The notes: a model not told the origin generated them from the letters alone. Positions 9,692 through 21,481 are shown, counted from the stretch's first letter. The stretch is DNA of 64,000 bases from Shinella curvata (GCF_022899935.1 NZ_JALJCJ010000002.1:372001-436000), one strand, 5' to 3'. Numbers and translations are program-made.

Positions 9692-9795
9692 GATTTGCCT
9701 GAACGGGATCGAAGCGCCTATAACTGGCGGACTGATCCGTGATGTTCAAGTGCTTCGCGGGTGAAACAGGAATATTTTCCCGCCAGGGGTAAAAC

Positions 9796-10311
9796 GTGAA
9801 CACGAAGACCCAGCAAAAGCCGCGGCGCGGCATCGTGCAGATCAGCGAAGTGGCCAATGGCCTCATCGATCCGGTGCTCGCCAAGCGCGCCGGCATTAAC
9901 ACCATGCTGCTCGGCTCGTGGGACGAGATTGCCGGTTCGGAATTCGCCGAATGCACAAGGCCGGAGCGCATCGCCTGGCCGCGCCGCGCCTCCGAAATGG
10001 CGGGCGAGGGGGGCGGTTACCAGGCTGGAGTGCTGACGATCGCCTGCGAGGGCGCGCGGGCGCTGTTCCTCAGCCATCAGCAGGGCGAGATCATCCAGCG
10101 CATCAACGGTTTTTTCGGCTTTCCGGCGGTCAACCAGATCAAGATCGTGCAGAAGCCGGTCAGCATCCAGAGCAACCGCCGGCCCAAGCCACGCCCGCTG
10201 ACGGGGGCCGCCGCCCAGCATCTCGATCATCTCGTCGAAGGCATCGAGGGGGACGCGCTGAAGGCGGCGCTGAAGCGGCTCGGCACGGCGGTGCTCGGCC
10301 GGCGCAAATGA
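9796..10311 (+). CDS. DUF721 (DciA-like) protein
   Basis: A 171-residue protein starting at GTG 9796 with AGGGGTAAAAC upstream. The N-terminal 100 residues match DUF721: the conserved tryptophan region GSWDEIAG, then RPERIAWPRR, GVLTIACEGARALFLSHQQGEIIQRINGFFG. DUF721 proteins of the DciA group load the replicative DnaB helicase in bacteria lacking DnaC; the alphaproteobacterial forms carry a C-terminal extension like the one seen here. The mutY / DUF721 / thioredoxin-fold / smc order is one I recall as common in Rhizobiales. The helicase role is inferred from the family. Confidence 0.8.
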   Translation: MNTKTQQKPRRGIVQISEVANGLIDPVLAKRAGINTMLLGSWDEIAGSEFAECTRPERIAWPRRASEMAGEGGGYQAGVLTIACEGARALFLSHQQGEIIQRINGFFGFPAVNQIKIVQKPVSIQSNRRPKPRPLTGAAAQHLDHLVEGIEGDALKAALKRLGTAVLGRRK

Positions 10312-10502
10312 AGCGCAAAAGCCCGCGCCGGCAACCATCGAACGGTCACAATTCTTTGAAGTTACTAGCATTAACTCCGCTTGTTCCCGCCCCAAAGCAG
10401 GTATAACGGGAGAGCCGACAGCAAATCTGGACGCGTGTCAGCGGTTTCCGCCCGGATTGCGCCGAAAGATTCGAATTCCTATCCCTTCCCACAGGAGAGA
10501 CC

Positions 10503-11384
10503 ATGTCCCTTTCCGAAATGAGCCTGATGAAGCGCCTCTTCTCCGGCGTCGCCGTCGCCGCACTTGCCGTGACGCTGGCCGCCTGCAGCGACGAGAAGAA
10601 GGAGACCGCCAAGGCTCCCGAGACCAGCCAGACGACGACGGAAAGCGCAAGCTCGACGCCGGCCACGTCGACGGAAACGACGACCGAGACCGCGACGACG
10701 CCGACGACGAGCACGGCGAGCGGCACGGCTGCGACGACGACCACGACGACCACCGAGACCGCCCAGGCGCCCGCCGCCGAAGCCAAGTCCGTCGAACTGC
10801 CGACCTCCGAAGGCGATGTCGACATGGCGGAAGTGCTCAAGCCCGGCGCGCTGCCGGATATGGCGCTCGGCGAAGCCAACGCCCCCGTGACGATCGTCGA
10901 ATACATGTCGACGACCTGCCCGCACTGCGCGGCCTTCCACAACAACACCTTCGACGCCATCAAGGCGAAGTATGTCGATGGCGGCAAGGTTCGCTTCATC
11001 GTACGCGAATTCCCCTTCGATCCGCGTGCTGCCGCCGCCTTCATGCTGGCGCGCTGCAACCCGCAGGACACGACGAAGCTCACGGAAGCCGCACAGTATT
11101 ACCCGATGATCTCCATGCTGATGAAGCAGCAGGAAACCTGGGCTGCCGCGCAGGATGGCCGCGAAGCCCTGCTTCAGATGTCCAAACTCGCCGGTTTTAC
11201 ACAGGAGAGCTTCCAGGCCTGCTTGACGAACCAGAAGCTTCTGGATGATGTGAACGCGGTACGTGAACGCGGTGCCAAGGATTTCGGCGTCGCGGCGACC
11301 CCGACCTTCCTGATCAACGGCAAGCGCTATTCGGGAGACATGTCGGTTGACACCATGTCGGCCCTTATCGACAGCCTTCTCTGA
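10503..11384 (+). CDS. DsbA-family thiol:disulfide oxidoreductase, lipid-anchored
   Basis: A 293-residue protein. Residues 1-28 form a lipoprotein signal (VTLAAC lipobox), so the mature protein is anchored to a membrane facing the periplasm. Residues about 30-95 are a very Thr/Ser/Glu-rich linker coded largely by ACG/ACC triplets. The DsbA/thioredoxin domain starts near 115; the active site is C139-P-H-C142, and the cis-proline appears in VAATPTFLIN. The helical insert and the GYxxFxxCL-like end are typical of DSBA domains. The start at 10503 follows AGGAGAGACC. Its place between DUF721 and smc is a conserved arrangement, without known functional meaning. Confidence 0.9.
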   Translation: MSLSEMSLMKRLFSGVAVAALAVTLAACSDEKKETAKAPETSQTTTESASSTPATSTETTTETATTPTTSTASGTAATTTTTTTETAQAPAAEAKSVELPTSEGDVDMAEVLKPGALPDMALGEANAPVTIVEYMSTTCPHCAAFHNNTFDAIKAKYVDGGKVRFIVREFPFDPRAAAAFMLARCNPQDTTKLTEAAQYYPMISMLMKQQETWAAAQDGREALLQMSKLAGFTQESFQACLTNQKLLDDVNAVRERGAKDFGVAATPTFLINGKRYSGDMSVDTMSALIDSLL

Positions 11385-11401
11385 TCCTTCGACCGGTTTT
11401 G

Positions 11402-11437
11402 AAGCGGGCGGTGGCGGAAGCCGTGCGCCCGCTTTTT
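11402..11437 (+). terminator. Rho-independent terminator after the DsbA gene
   Basis: AAGCGGGCG (11402-11410) pairs with CGCCCGCTT (11426-11434), followed by TTTTT counting the stem end. It lies between the DsbA gene and smc. Confidence 0.75.
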
Positions 11438-11459
11438 ACGTTGAGGGGCAGGTGAACGC

Positions 11460-14400
11460 ATGAAGTTCACCAAACTCCGCCTGCTCGGCTTCAAGTCTTT
11501 CGTCGAGCCCTCCGAATTCGTCATCGAGCGCGGCCTGACCGGTGTCGTCGGGCCGAATGGCTGCGGCAAGTCGAACCTCGTCGAGGCGTTGCGCTGGGTG
11601 ATGGGGGAGAACTCCTACAAGAACATGCGCGCGTCCGGCATGGACGATGTCATCTTCTCCGGCTCCGGCAACCGCCCGGCGAGAAACACCGCTGAAGTCG
11701 GCCTCTATCTCGACAATTCCGACCGCACCGCGCCGGCTGCGTTCAACGATCAGGACGAGATTCAGGTCACGCGCCGCATCGAGCGCGAAAACGGCTCGGT
11801 CTACCGCATCAACGGCAAGGAGGCGCGCGCCAAGGATGTGCAGCTGCTCTTTGCCGATGCCTCCACCGGCGCCCGCTCGCCGTCCATGGTGGGGCAGGGC
11901 CGTATCGGCGAACTGATCCAGGCAAAACCGCAGGCGCGCCGCCAGCTGCTCGAAGAGGCGGCCGGCATTTCCGGCCTGCATTCCCGCCGTCATGAGGCGG
12001 AGCTTCGCCTGCGCGCCGCCGAGACCAATCTGGAGCGGCTGGAAGACGTCACCTCGCAGCTCGAAAGCCAGATCGAAAGCCTGAAGCGCCAGTCGCGCCA
12101 GGCGAACCGTTTCAAGATGCTCTCGGCCGATATCCGTCGGCACGAGGCGATGCTCTTGCATATCCGCTGGGTGCAGGCCAAGGAGGCCGAGGGTGAGGCG
12201 GAAAGCCAGCTCAACCAGGCCACCTCCATCGTCGCCGAGCGGGCGAATGCGCAGATGCATGCCGCCAAGGAACAGGCCGTCGCCAGCCTGAAGCTGCCGG
12301 AACTGCGCGAGAACGAGGCGAAGCTCGCCGCCGTGCTGCAACGCCTGCAGATCGCCCGCGCACAGCTGGAAGAGGATTCCGCCCGCCTGCTGCGCCGCCG
12401 CGATGAGCTCAGCCGCCGTTTGGCGCAGCTTGCCGAGGATATCGTGCGCGAAGAGCGCATGGTGGCCGACAACGCCGCCGTGCTGGACCGGCTGACGGCG
12501 GAGGAAGAGGAGATCGGCGAGATCCTCGCCGAGGCCGACGAGCGCGCCGAAGCCGCCCGCGAAACGATGGACGAGGCCGCCGCAAAGCTTGCGGAAAGCG
12601 AGGCTGCCCTAGCTGCCGTCACCGCCGAACGCGCGGAAGCCGCTGCCGTGCGCAACCAGCTGGAAAAGGCGATCCGCGATCTCTCGGAGCGCCATTTCCG
12701 GCTCGGCCAGCAATTGGATGCACAGGCGCGCGACCTCGACGAAATGGATGCGCGCATCCATGCGCTGCCCGATCCGGAAGAGCGCCGCGCCGCCGTGCAG
12801 CTTGCCGAAGAGGCCCTGGAGGCGGCCGGCGAAATGCTGGTCGCCGTGGAAGAGGCGCTGGAGGAGGCTCGTTTTGCCGAGAGCGCCCTGCGCCCCCCGG
12901 TCGATACCGCCCGCGCCCGCTTCGCCGGCATCGAGACCGAGGCTCGTACGATCAGGCGCATGCTGGAGGCCGGCGCTGCCGGCGGGTCCTTCGCGCCTGT
13001 CGTCGAGGATGTCGATGTTGATCGCGGTTATGAAACCGCGCTCGGTGCCGCCCTCGGTGACGATCTCGATTCCCCCGCCGACAGCGATGCGCCCGTGCAC
13101 TGGCGCCTGTCAGGCGACGCGTCCGGCGATCCCGCCCTGCCATCCGGCGTCGCCGCTCTGATCACCCATGTCCGTGCGCCAAAAGTCCTGCATCGGCGGC
13201 TGGCGCAGATCGGCATTGCCGGAAGCGTCGAGGAGGCGCTGGCCCTGCTGCCGCAGCTGAAGCCCGGCCAGCGGCTCGTCACCCGCGACGGCGCCGTCTT
13301 CCGCTGGGATGGTCACGTCACTGGTGCCGATGCTCCGAGTGCCGCCGCGCTGCGCCTCGAACAGAAAAACCGTCTCGCCGAACTCGAAATCGAACTGGAA
13401 GACGCCCGCACGGCGCTCGCCGAAGCCGAAGCCGATCTCGCCCGCGCCGGCGAGACGATCCGCGCCGAGACGCTGCGCCAGCAGGCCGCCCGCGAAACGC
13501 AGCGCGCCGCCACCCGCGCGCTCGCCGAGGCCCGCGAGGCGCTGGAGGCTGCCGAGCGCGCTGCCGGTGATCTCATCCGCCGCCGCGCCGTGCTTGCCGA
13601 AACGCGTGCACAGATCGAGGCGCAGGTGGATGAGGCCGCGACCGCACTCGAGGATGCGCGTGGTGCGCTGGAGGATGCCCCCGATCTCGCCGATCTGGAG
13701 CTTCGCCTGCGCACCCACACGATGGATGTTGCCACCGACCGTGCGACGCTCGCCGAAGCCCGCGCCGCCCATGACGGCCTCGCCCGCGAAATGGCCGACC
13801 GCCAGCGCCGCCTGATGGCGATTGCCGCCGAGCGCGAGACCTGGAAGACCCGCGCCGCCAGCGCCGAAAACCACATCGCGACGTTGCGCGACCGCGAGGC
13901 GGAAGCGCGCGAGGAAATGGAAGAGCTGGCCGAAGCCCCCGACGAGATCGAGGACAAACGCCGCGAGCTGCTGACCGGCCTCACCAATGCCGAAGCCGCC
14001 CGCCGTGACGCCGCCGATGCCCTGCAGGAGGCCGAAAACCGCCAGCGCGAAGCCGACCGCATCGCCGCCACCGCGCTTTCGCAGCTCGCCGAATCCCGCG
14101 AGGTCAGGGGCCGCTCGGAAGAGCGTCTCGTCTCCGCCCGCGAGCGCCGTGTCGAGGGCGAGGCGCGCATCCGCGAAGCCCTGTCCTGCGCGCCGCACGA
14201 GGCGCTGCGTTTGACCGGCCATCCCGTCGATGCGCCGCTGCCCGATCCGCGCGAGCGTGAACGCGAACTCGACCGTCTCAAGATCGAGCGCGAACGGCTG
14301 GGCGCGGTGAACCTGCGCGCCGAGGAGGAGCAGAAGGAGCTGACGGAGAAGCTCGATGCTCTCGTTGCCGAGCGCGAGGATATCATCGAGGCGATCCGCA

Positions 14401-14924
14401 AGCTGCGCTCGGCCATCCACAGCCTCAACCGCGAGGGCCGCGAACGGCTGCTGGCCGCCTTCGATGTGGTCAATGTGCAGTTTCAGCGCCTGTTCACCCA
14501 CCTCTTCGGCGGCGGTACGGCGGAATTGCAGCTGATCGAGAGCGACGACCCGCTCGATGCCGGCCTTGAAATCCTCGCCCGCCCGCCCGGCAAGAAGCCG
14601 CAGACCATGACACTGCTCTCCGGCGGCGAACAGGCGCTGACCGCCATGGCGCTGATCTTCGCCGTCTTCCTCACCAATCCCGCGCCGATCTGCGTGCTGG
14701 ACGAGGTGGACGCGCCGCTCGACGACCACAATGTCGAACGCTACTGCAACCTGATGGACGAGATGGCGGCCTCCACCGAAACCCGCTTCATCATCATCAC
14801 CCACAACCCCATCACCATGGCCCGCATGAACCGCCTCTTCGGCGTCACCATGGCCGAGCAGGGCGTGTCGCAACTGGTATCGGTCGACCTCCAGACGGCC
14901 GAGCAGTTGCGCGAGGCATCGTAG
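11460..14924 (+). CDS. smc: Chromosome segregation protein SMC
   Basis: A 1154-residue condensin ATPase. The N-terminal head holds Walker A GPNGCGKS at residues 31-38 and the Q-loop region. Two long Ala/Glu/Arg-rich coiled-coil arms (about 165-500 and 640-1000) flank a globular hinge around 505-630. The C-terminal head holds the ABC signature LLSGGEQALTAMALIFAVF near 1055 and Walker B VLDEVDAPLDD near 1085. With ScpA/ScpB, not encoded here, it loads on DNA and organises and segregates the chromosome. Length and layout are normal for alphaproteobacteria. The ATG at 11460 follows TTGAGGGGCAGG. Confidence 0.97.
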   Translation: MKFTKLRLLGFKSFVEPSEFVIERGLTGVVGPNGCGKSNLVEALRWVMGENSYKNMRASGMDDVIFSGSGNRPARNTAEVGLYLDNSDRTAPAAFNDQDEIQVTRRIERENGSVYRINGKEARAKDVQLLFADASTGARSPSMVGQGRIGELIQAKPQARRQLLEEAAGISGLHSRRHEAELRLRAAETNLERLEDVTSQLESQIESLKRQSRQANRFKMLSADIRRHEAMLLHIRWVQAKEAEGEAESQLNQATSIVAERANAQMHAAKEQAVASLKLPELRENEAKLAAVLQRLQIARAQLEEDSARLLRRRDELSRRLAQLAEDIVREERMVADNAAVLDRLTAEEEEIGEILAEADERAEAARETMDEAAAKLAESEAALAAVTAERAEAAAVRNQLEKAIRDLSERHFRLGQQLDAQARDLDEMDARIHALPDPEERRAAVQLAEEALEAAGEMLVAVEEALEEARFAESALRPPVDTARARFAGIETEARTIRRMLEAGAAGGSFAPVVEDVDVDRGYETALGAALGDDLDSPADSDAPVHWRLSGDASGDPALPSGVAALITHVRAPKVLHRRLAQIGIAGSVEEALALLPQLKPGQRLVTRDGAVFRWDGHVTGADAPSAAALRLEQKNRLAELEIELEDARTALAEAEADLARAGETIRAETLRQQAARETQRAATRALAEAREALEAAERAAGDLIRRRAVLAETRAQIEAQVDEAATALEDARGALEDAPDLADLELRLRTHTMDVATDRATLAEARAAHDGLAREMADRQRRLMAIAAERETWKTRAASAENHIATLRDREAEAREEMEELAEAPDEIEDKRRELLTGLTNAEAARRDAADALQEAENRQREADRIAATALSQLAESREVRGRSEERLVSARERRVEGEARIREALSCAPHEALRLTGHPVDAPLPDPRERERELDRLKIERERLGAVNLRAEEEQKELTEKLDALVAEREDIIEAIRKLRSAIHSLNREGRERLLAAFDVVNVQFQRLFTHLFGGGTAELQLIESDDPLDAGLEILARPPGKKPQTMTLLSGGEQALTAMALIFAVFLTNPAPICVLDEVDAPLDDHNVERYCNLMDEMAASTETRFIIITHNPITMARMNRLFGVTMAEQGVSQLVSVDLQTAEQLREAS

Positions 14925-14972
14925 CCGCCGAAGACTGGCCGTGCTAGAATAGCTCCTTGTCGGAGGCAACGA

Positions 14973-15203
14973 ATGAAGCTGTCCATCGCGAAAGAGCTCG
15001 AAAACTACATTGCGGACGAAGTTGAAAGCGGCCGCTTCGCGGATGCGAGTGCCGTGGTCAACGACGCATTGCGCCTGCATGAAAGCTATCTGGCGTCGGT
15101 TCGTGAAGACGTCGGCAAGGGGCTCGATGATCTCGCCAACGGCCGGTTCCGCTCGATAACGGCGGAAGAATTCCTGACCAAGGCACGCGCCGGGGCCGTG
15201 TGA
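14973..15203 (+). CDS. parD: ParD-like (CopG/ribbon-helix-helix) antitoxin
   Basis: A 76-residue protein: the N-terminal KLSIAKELENYIADEVESGRFADASAVVNDALRLHE is the ParD-type ribbon-helix-helix, the C-terminal half is charged and probably wraps the toxin. The ATG at 14973 has CGGAGGCAACG upstream. It overlaps the next gene by four bases (GTGA), the usual antitoxin-first order of type II modules. It normally binds its own promoter and neutralises the downstream toxin. The module sits directly behind smc on the same strand. Confidence 0.88.
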   Translation: MKLSIAKELENYIADEVESGRFADASAVVNDALRLHESYLASVREDVGKGLDDLANGRFRSITAEEFLTKARAGAV

Positions 15204-15505
15204 TCGTGGGCGCATTCCGCTTTACGGAAAGCGCCGAAACGGATGTAGATACCGTTATTTCCTACACGATGGCGACATGGGGAGACGCGCAGGCAGATGC
15301 CTATATCGGCGGCCTTTTCCATATTCTGGAGCTGATATCCGAAAACCCGTCGCTTGGCCGTGCTCGTTCCGAGTTGGCGGAGGGGTTGCACAGCTTTCCC
15401 TATCGCGAGCATCTCATCTTCTATTTGATCCATGACGACGCCATTCTGGTGGTCCGCGTCCTGGCCGCGAAACAGGGTTTGAAATCCAGTTTCTTCAAAC
15501 GGTAG
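15200..15505 (+). CDS. parE: ParE/RelE-superfamily toxin
   Basis: A 101-residue protein starting at GTG 15200, inside the antitoxin stop. The AFRFTESAETDVDTVISYTMATWGDAQADAYI helices, LISENPSLGRARSELAEGLHSFPYREHLIFYLIHDDAILVVRVLAAKQ and the basic end are typical of ParE toxins, which poison DNA gyrase. The conserved arginine in the HSFPYREH segment is present, so it looks intact. A second in-frame GTG six bases later is an alternative start. A GC-rich hairpin at 15541-15562 follows. Confidence 0.88.
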   Translation: MIVGAFRFTESAETDVDTVISYTMATWGDAQADAYIGGLFHILELISENPSLGRARSELAEGLHSFPYREHLIFYLIHDDAILVVRVLAAKQGLKSSFFKR

Positions 15506-15587
15506 CAACGGAACAAAACCCCGCCTGATGCATTCATAACCGCCCGCGCGTTCTTGCGGGCGAGACATGCAATTGGGGATCAATTCA

Positions 15588-15734
15588 GTGAGCAGAGACG
15601 CACTTTACATGGTTATCGGCGCCCTCATCGTCGTGGTGGCCGGGTTTTCCTATTATGCCTATCAGCAGGAGAAGAAACCTGACGGTGTCGAGATCCGGGT
15701 GGACGAGCAGGGGCTTTCCATCGAGGGGAACTGA
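15588..15734 (+). CDS. Small single-pass membrane protein (48 aa)
   Basis: An ORF from GTG 15588 to TGA 15732-15734. Residues 8-25 (MVIGALIVVVAGFSYYAY) form one transmembrane helix; the short charged tail (QQEKKPDGVEIRVDEQGLSIEGN) contains an EIRVDEQGLSIE segment. The TM plus acidic tail is a credible protein design and the codon use matches the surrounding genes; a GGGGA lies 10-14 bases upstream of the start. The function is unknown. It precedes ppdK by 154 bp and follows the ParE gene. Confidence 0.6.
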   Translation: MSRDALYMVIGALIVVVAGFSYYAYQQEKKPDGVEIRVDEQGLSIEGN

Positions 15735-15888
15735 CGGCGGCGGCCTTTGGCCGTCGATCTATATCATCGCCACGTAATATTGCATCGCCGTCGCAATTTT
15801 GACGCAGTGCAGCAAAATTACTATCGCGCCGCGTTTTCAAAGGGATGCAGTTCCTGTAGATTGAGAAAACGCATTTGGGGAGGCGTCG

Positions 15889-18546
<2,658 letters not shown>

Positions 18547-18555
<9 letters not shown>

Positions 18556-18568
18556 TACGCCAGGCCTT
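18547..18568. terminator. Compact bidirectional terminator overlapping the ppdK stop
   Basis: AAGGCCTG (18547-18554) pairs perfectly with CAGGCCTT (18561-18568). The hairpin includes the ppdK TGA and abuts the stop of the convergent lipoprotein gene. Confidence 0.55.
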
Positions 18569-18825
18569 CAATGGCGGCGCGGGCGCGCGTAGATCACGAC
18601 CGGCCGGCTCCACATGACCGGCTCCATGCGGGTGGCACGGAAATCGGCCCGGCGATCGAGATCGATGCGCTGCAGGCATTCAGCGAAGGCATCGGTGTTC
18701 GGGCGGAAGCCATAGGCGCGGCACTTGTTCTCGTCATTGGCGCGCACCTCTGCGGCCGTCTGGCAACCGGCGAGGAAAAGCGCGGTCGCGGCAAGGGCGG
18801 CCAGGCGAATCAGGATCTTCGACAT
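18568..18825 (-). CDS. Small outer-membrane-type lipoprotein
   Basis: An 85-residue protein with a lipoprotein signal peptide (LIRLAALAATALFLAGC, lipobox LAGC with the cysteine at 21). The mature part has two further cysteines (NKCRAYGF and AECLQRID) that may form a disulfide, and an Arg-rich tail ending in a His. A short CRxYGFxPxTxAFAxCL-like segment is familiar from small rhizobial lipoproteins. The function is unknown. It is convergent with ppdK. Confidence 0.75.
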   Translation of the reverse strand: MSKILIRLAALAATALFLAGCQTAAEVRANDENKCRAYGFRPNTDAFAECLQRIDLDRRADFRATRMEPVMWSRPVVIYARPRRH

Positions 18826-18947
18826 GGGAACTCCGGCAAACTGTTATGCGACAGAACTATCTCAAGTCGCTCGACAGTGTACAGCGCATTTGTGTTCGCC
18901 ACGGATGTGACCGCCGGATCCGGACCGCGCGGTCAGGATGAAAGCCC

Positions 18948-19328
18948 TCATATGCGTTGCAGCACATCGACGAAAGCGTCGGCGAAGCGCTTCAGGCCCT
19001 CGGTTTTCGCATCCGGATTTTCCACACGGATGCCGGATCCCTCGGCATCGAGCAGCGCGAAGACCACGCTCAGCGCACCTTCGTCGCCTTTCGGCACGCG
19101 CAGTGCGGCAATGCGCAGGCAGTCGTCCGCCAGCCCGGAAGCGGGGAGATCGAAGAGGTAGTCTCCGCCAAGCTGGCTGGCGGCGGTGCGCACGGCCTCG
19201 GCAAATCCGGCCTCGTTTCCCGAGAAACCGTCGAGCGACAACTCGAGTTCGAGAAGCTCCAGGGGAAGGGCGGGTTCGCCGGTCGTGATGGCGACAGGCG
19301 TGTCGGCGGCAGTCTGCGTCGGCAACAT
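18948..19328 (-). CDS. Conserved-looking hypothetical protein
   Basis: A 126-residue acidic soluble protein when started at the ATG at 19328, which has TAGGAGCAAGACG upstream; a longer frame reaching 19391 lacks such a site. It has no signal peptide or membrane segment. The sequence is rich in Leu/Glu (ELLELELSLDGFSGNE) and includes DYLFDLPASGLADDCLRIAALRVPKGDEG and ends in FADAFVDVLQRI. I do not recognise a family. It sits alone between a lipoprotein gene and a divergent DUF1499 gene. Confidence 0.65.
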   Translation of the reverse strand: MLPTQTAADTPVAITTGEPALPLELLELELSLDGFSGNEAGFAEAVRTAASQLGGDYLFDLPASGLADDCLRIAALRVPKGDEGALSVVFALLDAEGSGIRVENPDAKTEGLKRFADAFVDVLQRI

Positions 19329-19577
19329 CGTCTTGCTCCTAAAGCTGTTCCGGCAACGTGCGATGCTGTCCACCATTCGCGCGCGCGGCAAAGATCCATT
19401 ACCCCCGTTTATGAAAACTCGTTAACGAGCGTGGCAATTTTACGGCACGCAAGGTTTTTCGCGTCGCTCGGCCAGAAACCCGGGGGATGGTGTCCACCAC
19501 GACACCGATGGAAAAACCCGTCGTCCTGCGTTAGGGAAGGGAGCGGCAGCGGTGCCGCGGAGACATCGGGTAAGGCC

Positions 19578-20489
19578 ATGGCGATCACGATCCAGTATGA
19601 ACGGCCCGTTTCCCATGCGGCGCACTGGGCGCGGCGGCTCGCGCTGTTTTCCTGCGTCCTGTTTGTCGCCGTCGTGCTGTCGCATCGCTTTGGTCCGCTG
19701 ACCACGCCGCATTTCCTGGTGCTTGCCGGCTTTGCCGCGGCAATGGCGGCGCTTGCCGTGCTGCTGGCGGCGCTCGGCCTTGCCCGGCTCTGGCAGGTCG
19801 GTGCGCGGGGCGGCAAGGCGGCGCTGGCGGCGCTGCTCTTTTCGCTTCTGCCGCTCGGCATTTCGGGCGCCGCGGCCTATGCCTATTTCTACCGGCCGCC
19901 GCTCTACGATGTCACGACGGATATGATCGCTCCGCCGCCCTGGCTTGTCGAACCCGCCGCCCGGCAGGACTGGCTACCCCGCGCCGGTGTCGTGACGGCG
20001 CGCGACCGCGAGGTGCAGCTCCAGGCCTATCCGGCCCTGTCCGGCCGGCGCTACGAGGGCGCGCTCGACCGCGTCTACGAGGGCGCCCGCAAGGTTGCCG
20101 CCGCCTACGGCATCACCATCACCGGCGAGGCCGGCCTCGACAATATCCTGGCGGATCTCGAAGACCTCGTCGTCGATCCGAGCAAGGTGGCCAGAAGCCA
20201 GGAAGACCTCGGCGAGGTGCCGATCCCCGAGACCCGCCCGGGCGCCATCCCGACCTCGCCTGCAATCGGCGGCTCGGGCGACGTGCTGCTGCAGGGCGAA
20301 TGGCGCTCTCCTCTTTTCGGCTTCCGCTTCGACGTGGTCATTCGCCTGCGCGAAGAAGCGGAGACGACGCTGGTCGACATGCGGGCCGCGTCGCGCTACG
20401 GACCGCACGACCTCGGCATAGGCGCCGGGCTGGTCGAGGGCTATTTGAAGGCGCTCGATGCCGAACTGCTCGGCATTGCCGGAGATTAG
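19578..20489 (+). CDS. DUF1499 membrane protein
   Basis: A 303-residue protein starting at ATG 19578, although the same frame is open farther upstream. Three N-terminal transmembrane helices (about residues 20-40, 47-70 and 82-105) are followed by a periplasmic DUF1499 domain over about 130-300: GVVTARDREVQLQAYPALSGRRYEGALDRVYE, and near the end the family signature ADMRAASRYGPHDLGIGAG-like segment (VDMRAASRYGPHD). Between them is a proline-rich linker (VPIPETRPGAIPTSP). The function of DUF1499 is not known. It is monocistronic and converges on the MBL hydrolase gene. Confidence 0.85.
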   Translation: MAITIQYERPVSHAAHWARRLALFSCVLFVAVVLSHRFGPLTTPHFLVLAGFAAAMAALAVLLAALGLARLWQVGARGGKAALAALLFSLLPLGISGAAAYAYFYRPPLYDVTTDMIAPPPWLVEPAARQDWLPRAGVVTARDREVQLQAYPALSGRRYEGALDRVYEGARKVAAAYGITITGEAGLDNILADLEDLVVDPSKVARSQEDLGEVPIPETRPGAIPTSPAIGGSGDVLLQGEWRSPLFGFRFDVVIRLREEAETTLVDMRAASRYGPHDLGIGAGLVEGYLKALDAELLGIAGD

Positions 20490-20533
20490 CGCGTTTCCGG
20501 ACGCGCGATCACTGCGCGTGGTCTGGAAATGCC

Positions 20534-21481
20534 TTAGGCGCCCGGTGCCGGGAAATAGAGGCCTTTCAGCAGGGCCGGCCCCTCGGTCACTACCTCGCCG
20601 CGCGCCAGCAGATCCTCCAGATGCGCCAGCACCGAAAGCGCCGCCGCGCCGTGCAGGCGCGGGTCGGTGTCGCGGTAGATCGCCTTCACCATGTCTGAAA
20701 TCAGCCGGTCGCCCGCGCGAATGCGTTCGCGCACGGCGCGTTCACGCATGCGCCGGTGGGTCCGGAGCCCCCGCAGGAAGGAGGCCGGCTCCTGCACCGG
20801 GCCACCATGGCCGGGAAAATAGAGGCGGTCGTCTCTCTCCAGCAGCCGTTCCAGCGAAGCCATGTAGTCCGCCATGGCGCCGTCCGGCGGCGCGACGATG
20901 GTCGTCGCCCAGGCCATGACGTGATCGGCGGAAAAAACGATGCCGTCTTCTCCGTCAAGCGCGAAGGCTGCGTGATTGGCGGTGTGGCCGGGCGTCAAAA
21001 GCGTCGTCAGCGCCCAGCCGTCGCCCGCCAAACGCTCGCCGTTGCCAAGCGCGATGTCGGGCACGAAATCCGTGTCTGAACTCTCCGCAAAGGGATTGCT
21101 CTCGTCCTCATGTAACGGCCGCGCCGCCCGGTGCGGCCCTTCCGCGACGATGATGGCGCCCGTCTCGGCTTTCAATCGGCGGGCGAGGGGGGAGTGGTCG
21201 CGGTGCGTATGGCTGACGGCGATATGCGTCACCTCGCGCCCGGCAAGCGCGCGCATCAGCGCAGCGAAATGCGCCTCGTCCTCCGGGCCGGGATCGATGA
21301 CGGCCACGGATTTGTCGCCGACGATGTAGCTGTTCGTGCCATGAAAGGTGAAGGGGCTCGGATTGTTGACCGTGATGCGCTGGACGCGCGGCGCGACAGG
21401 CACCGCCTCGCCATAGGCAGGCTTGAAGTCACGGTCGAAGGACGGAGCCTCGTTTTGCGGAGCACTGGACACGATCGTCAC
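20534..21481 (-). CDS. MBL-fold metallo-hydrolase (LACTB2-like)
   Basis: A 315-residue soluble hydrolase started at GTG 21481, which overlaps the stop of the cupin gene (GTGA). A second in-frame GTG lies four codons later. The metal-binding motif is SHTHRDHSPL (HxHxDH) near residue 92, with further ligands at TPGHTANHAAF and FSADHV, and FPGHGGPV near 235. The C-terminal helical part (RTHRRMRERAVRERI...LSVLAHLEDLLARGEV) matches the winged-helix tail of LACTB2-type proteins. Substrates of this group include RNA ends and small thioesters; none can be assigned here. It forms a coupled two-gene unit with the cupin. Confidence 0.85.
   Translation of the reverse strand: MTIVSSAPQNEAPSFDRDFKPAYGEAVPVAPRVQRITVNNPSPFTFHGTNSYIVGDKSVAVIDPGPEDEAHFAALMRALAGREVTHIAVSHTHRDHSPLARRLKAETGAIIVAEGPHRAARPLHEDESNPFAESSDTDFVPDIALGNGERLAGDGWALTTLLTPGHTANHAAFALDGEDGIVFSADHVMAWATTIVAPPDGAMADYMASLERLLERDDRLYFPGHGGPVQEPASFLRGLRTHRRMRERAVRERIRAGDRLISDMVKAIYRDTDPRLHGAAALSVLAHLEDLLARGEVVTEGPALLKGLYFPAPGA

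Noticed and set aside
13110-15215. A 701-codon minus-strand frame across smc and the ParDE pair
   Set aside because: Antisense to a clear smc coiled coil; composition (Arg/Gly/Leu rich) is typical of GC-rich shadows.
18957-19577. Longer N-terminus for the DUF1499 protein
   Set aside because: The extra 207 codons overlap a good minus-strand gene, and a normal start with three following helices lies at 19578.
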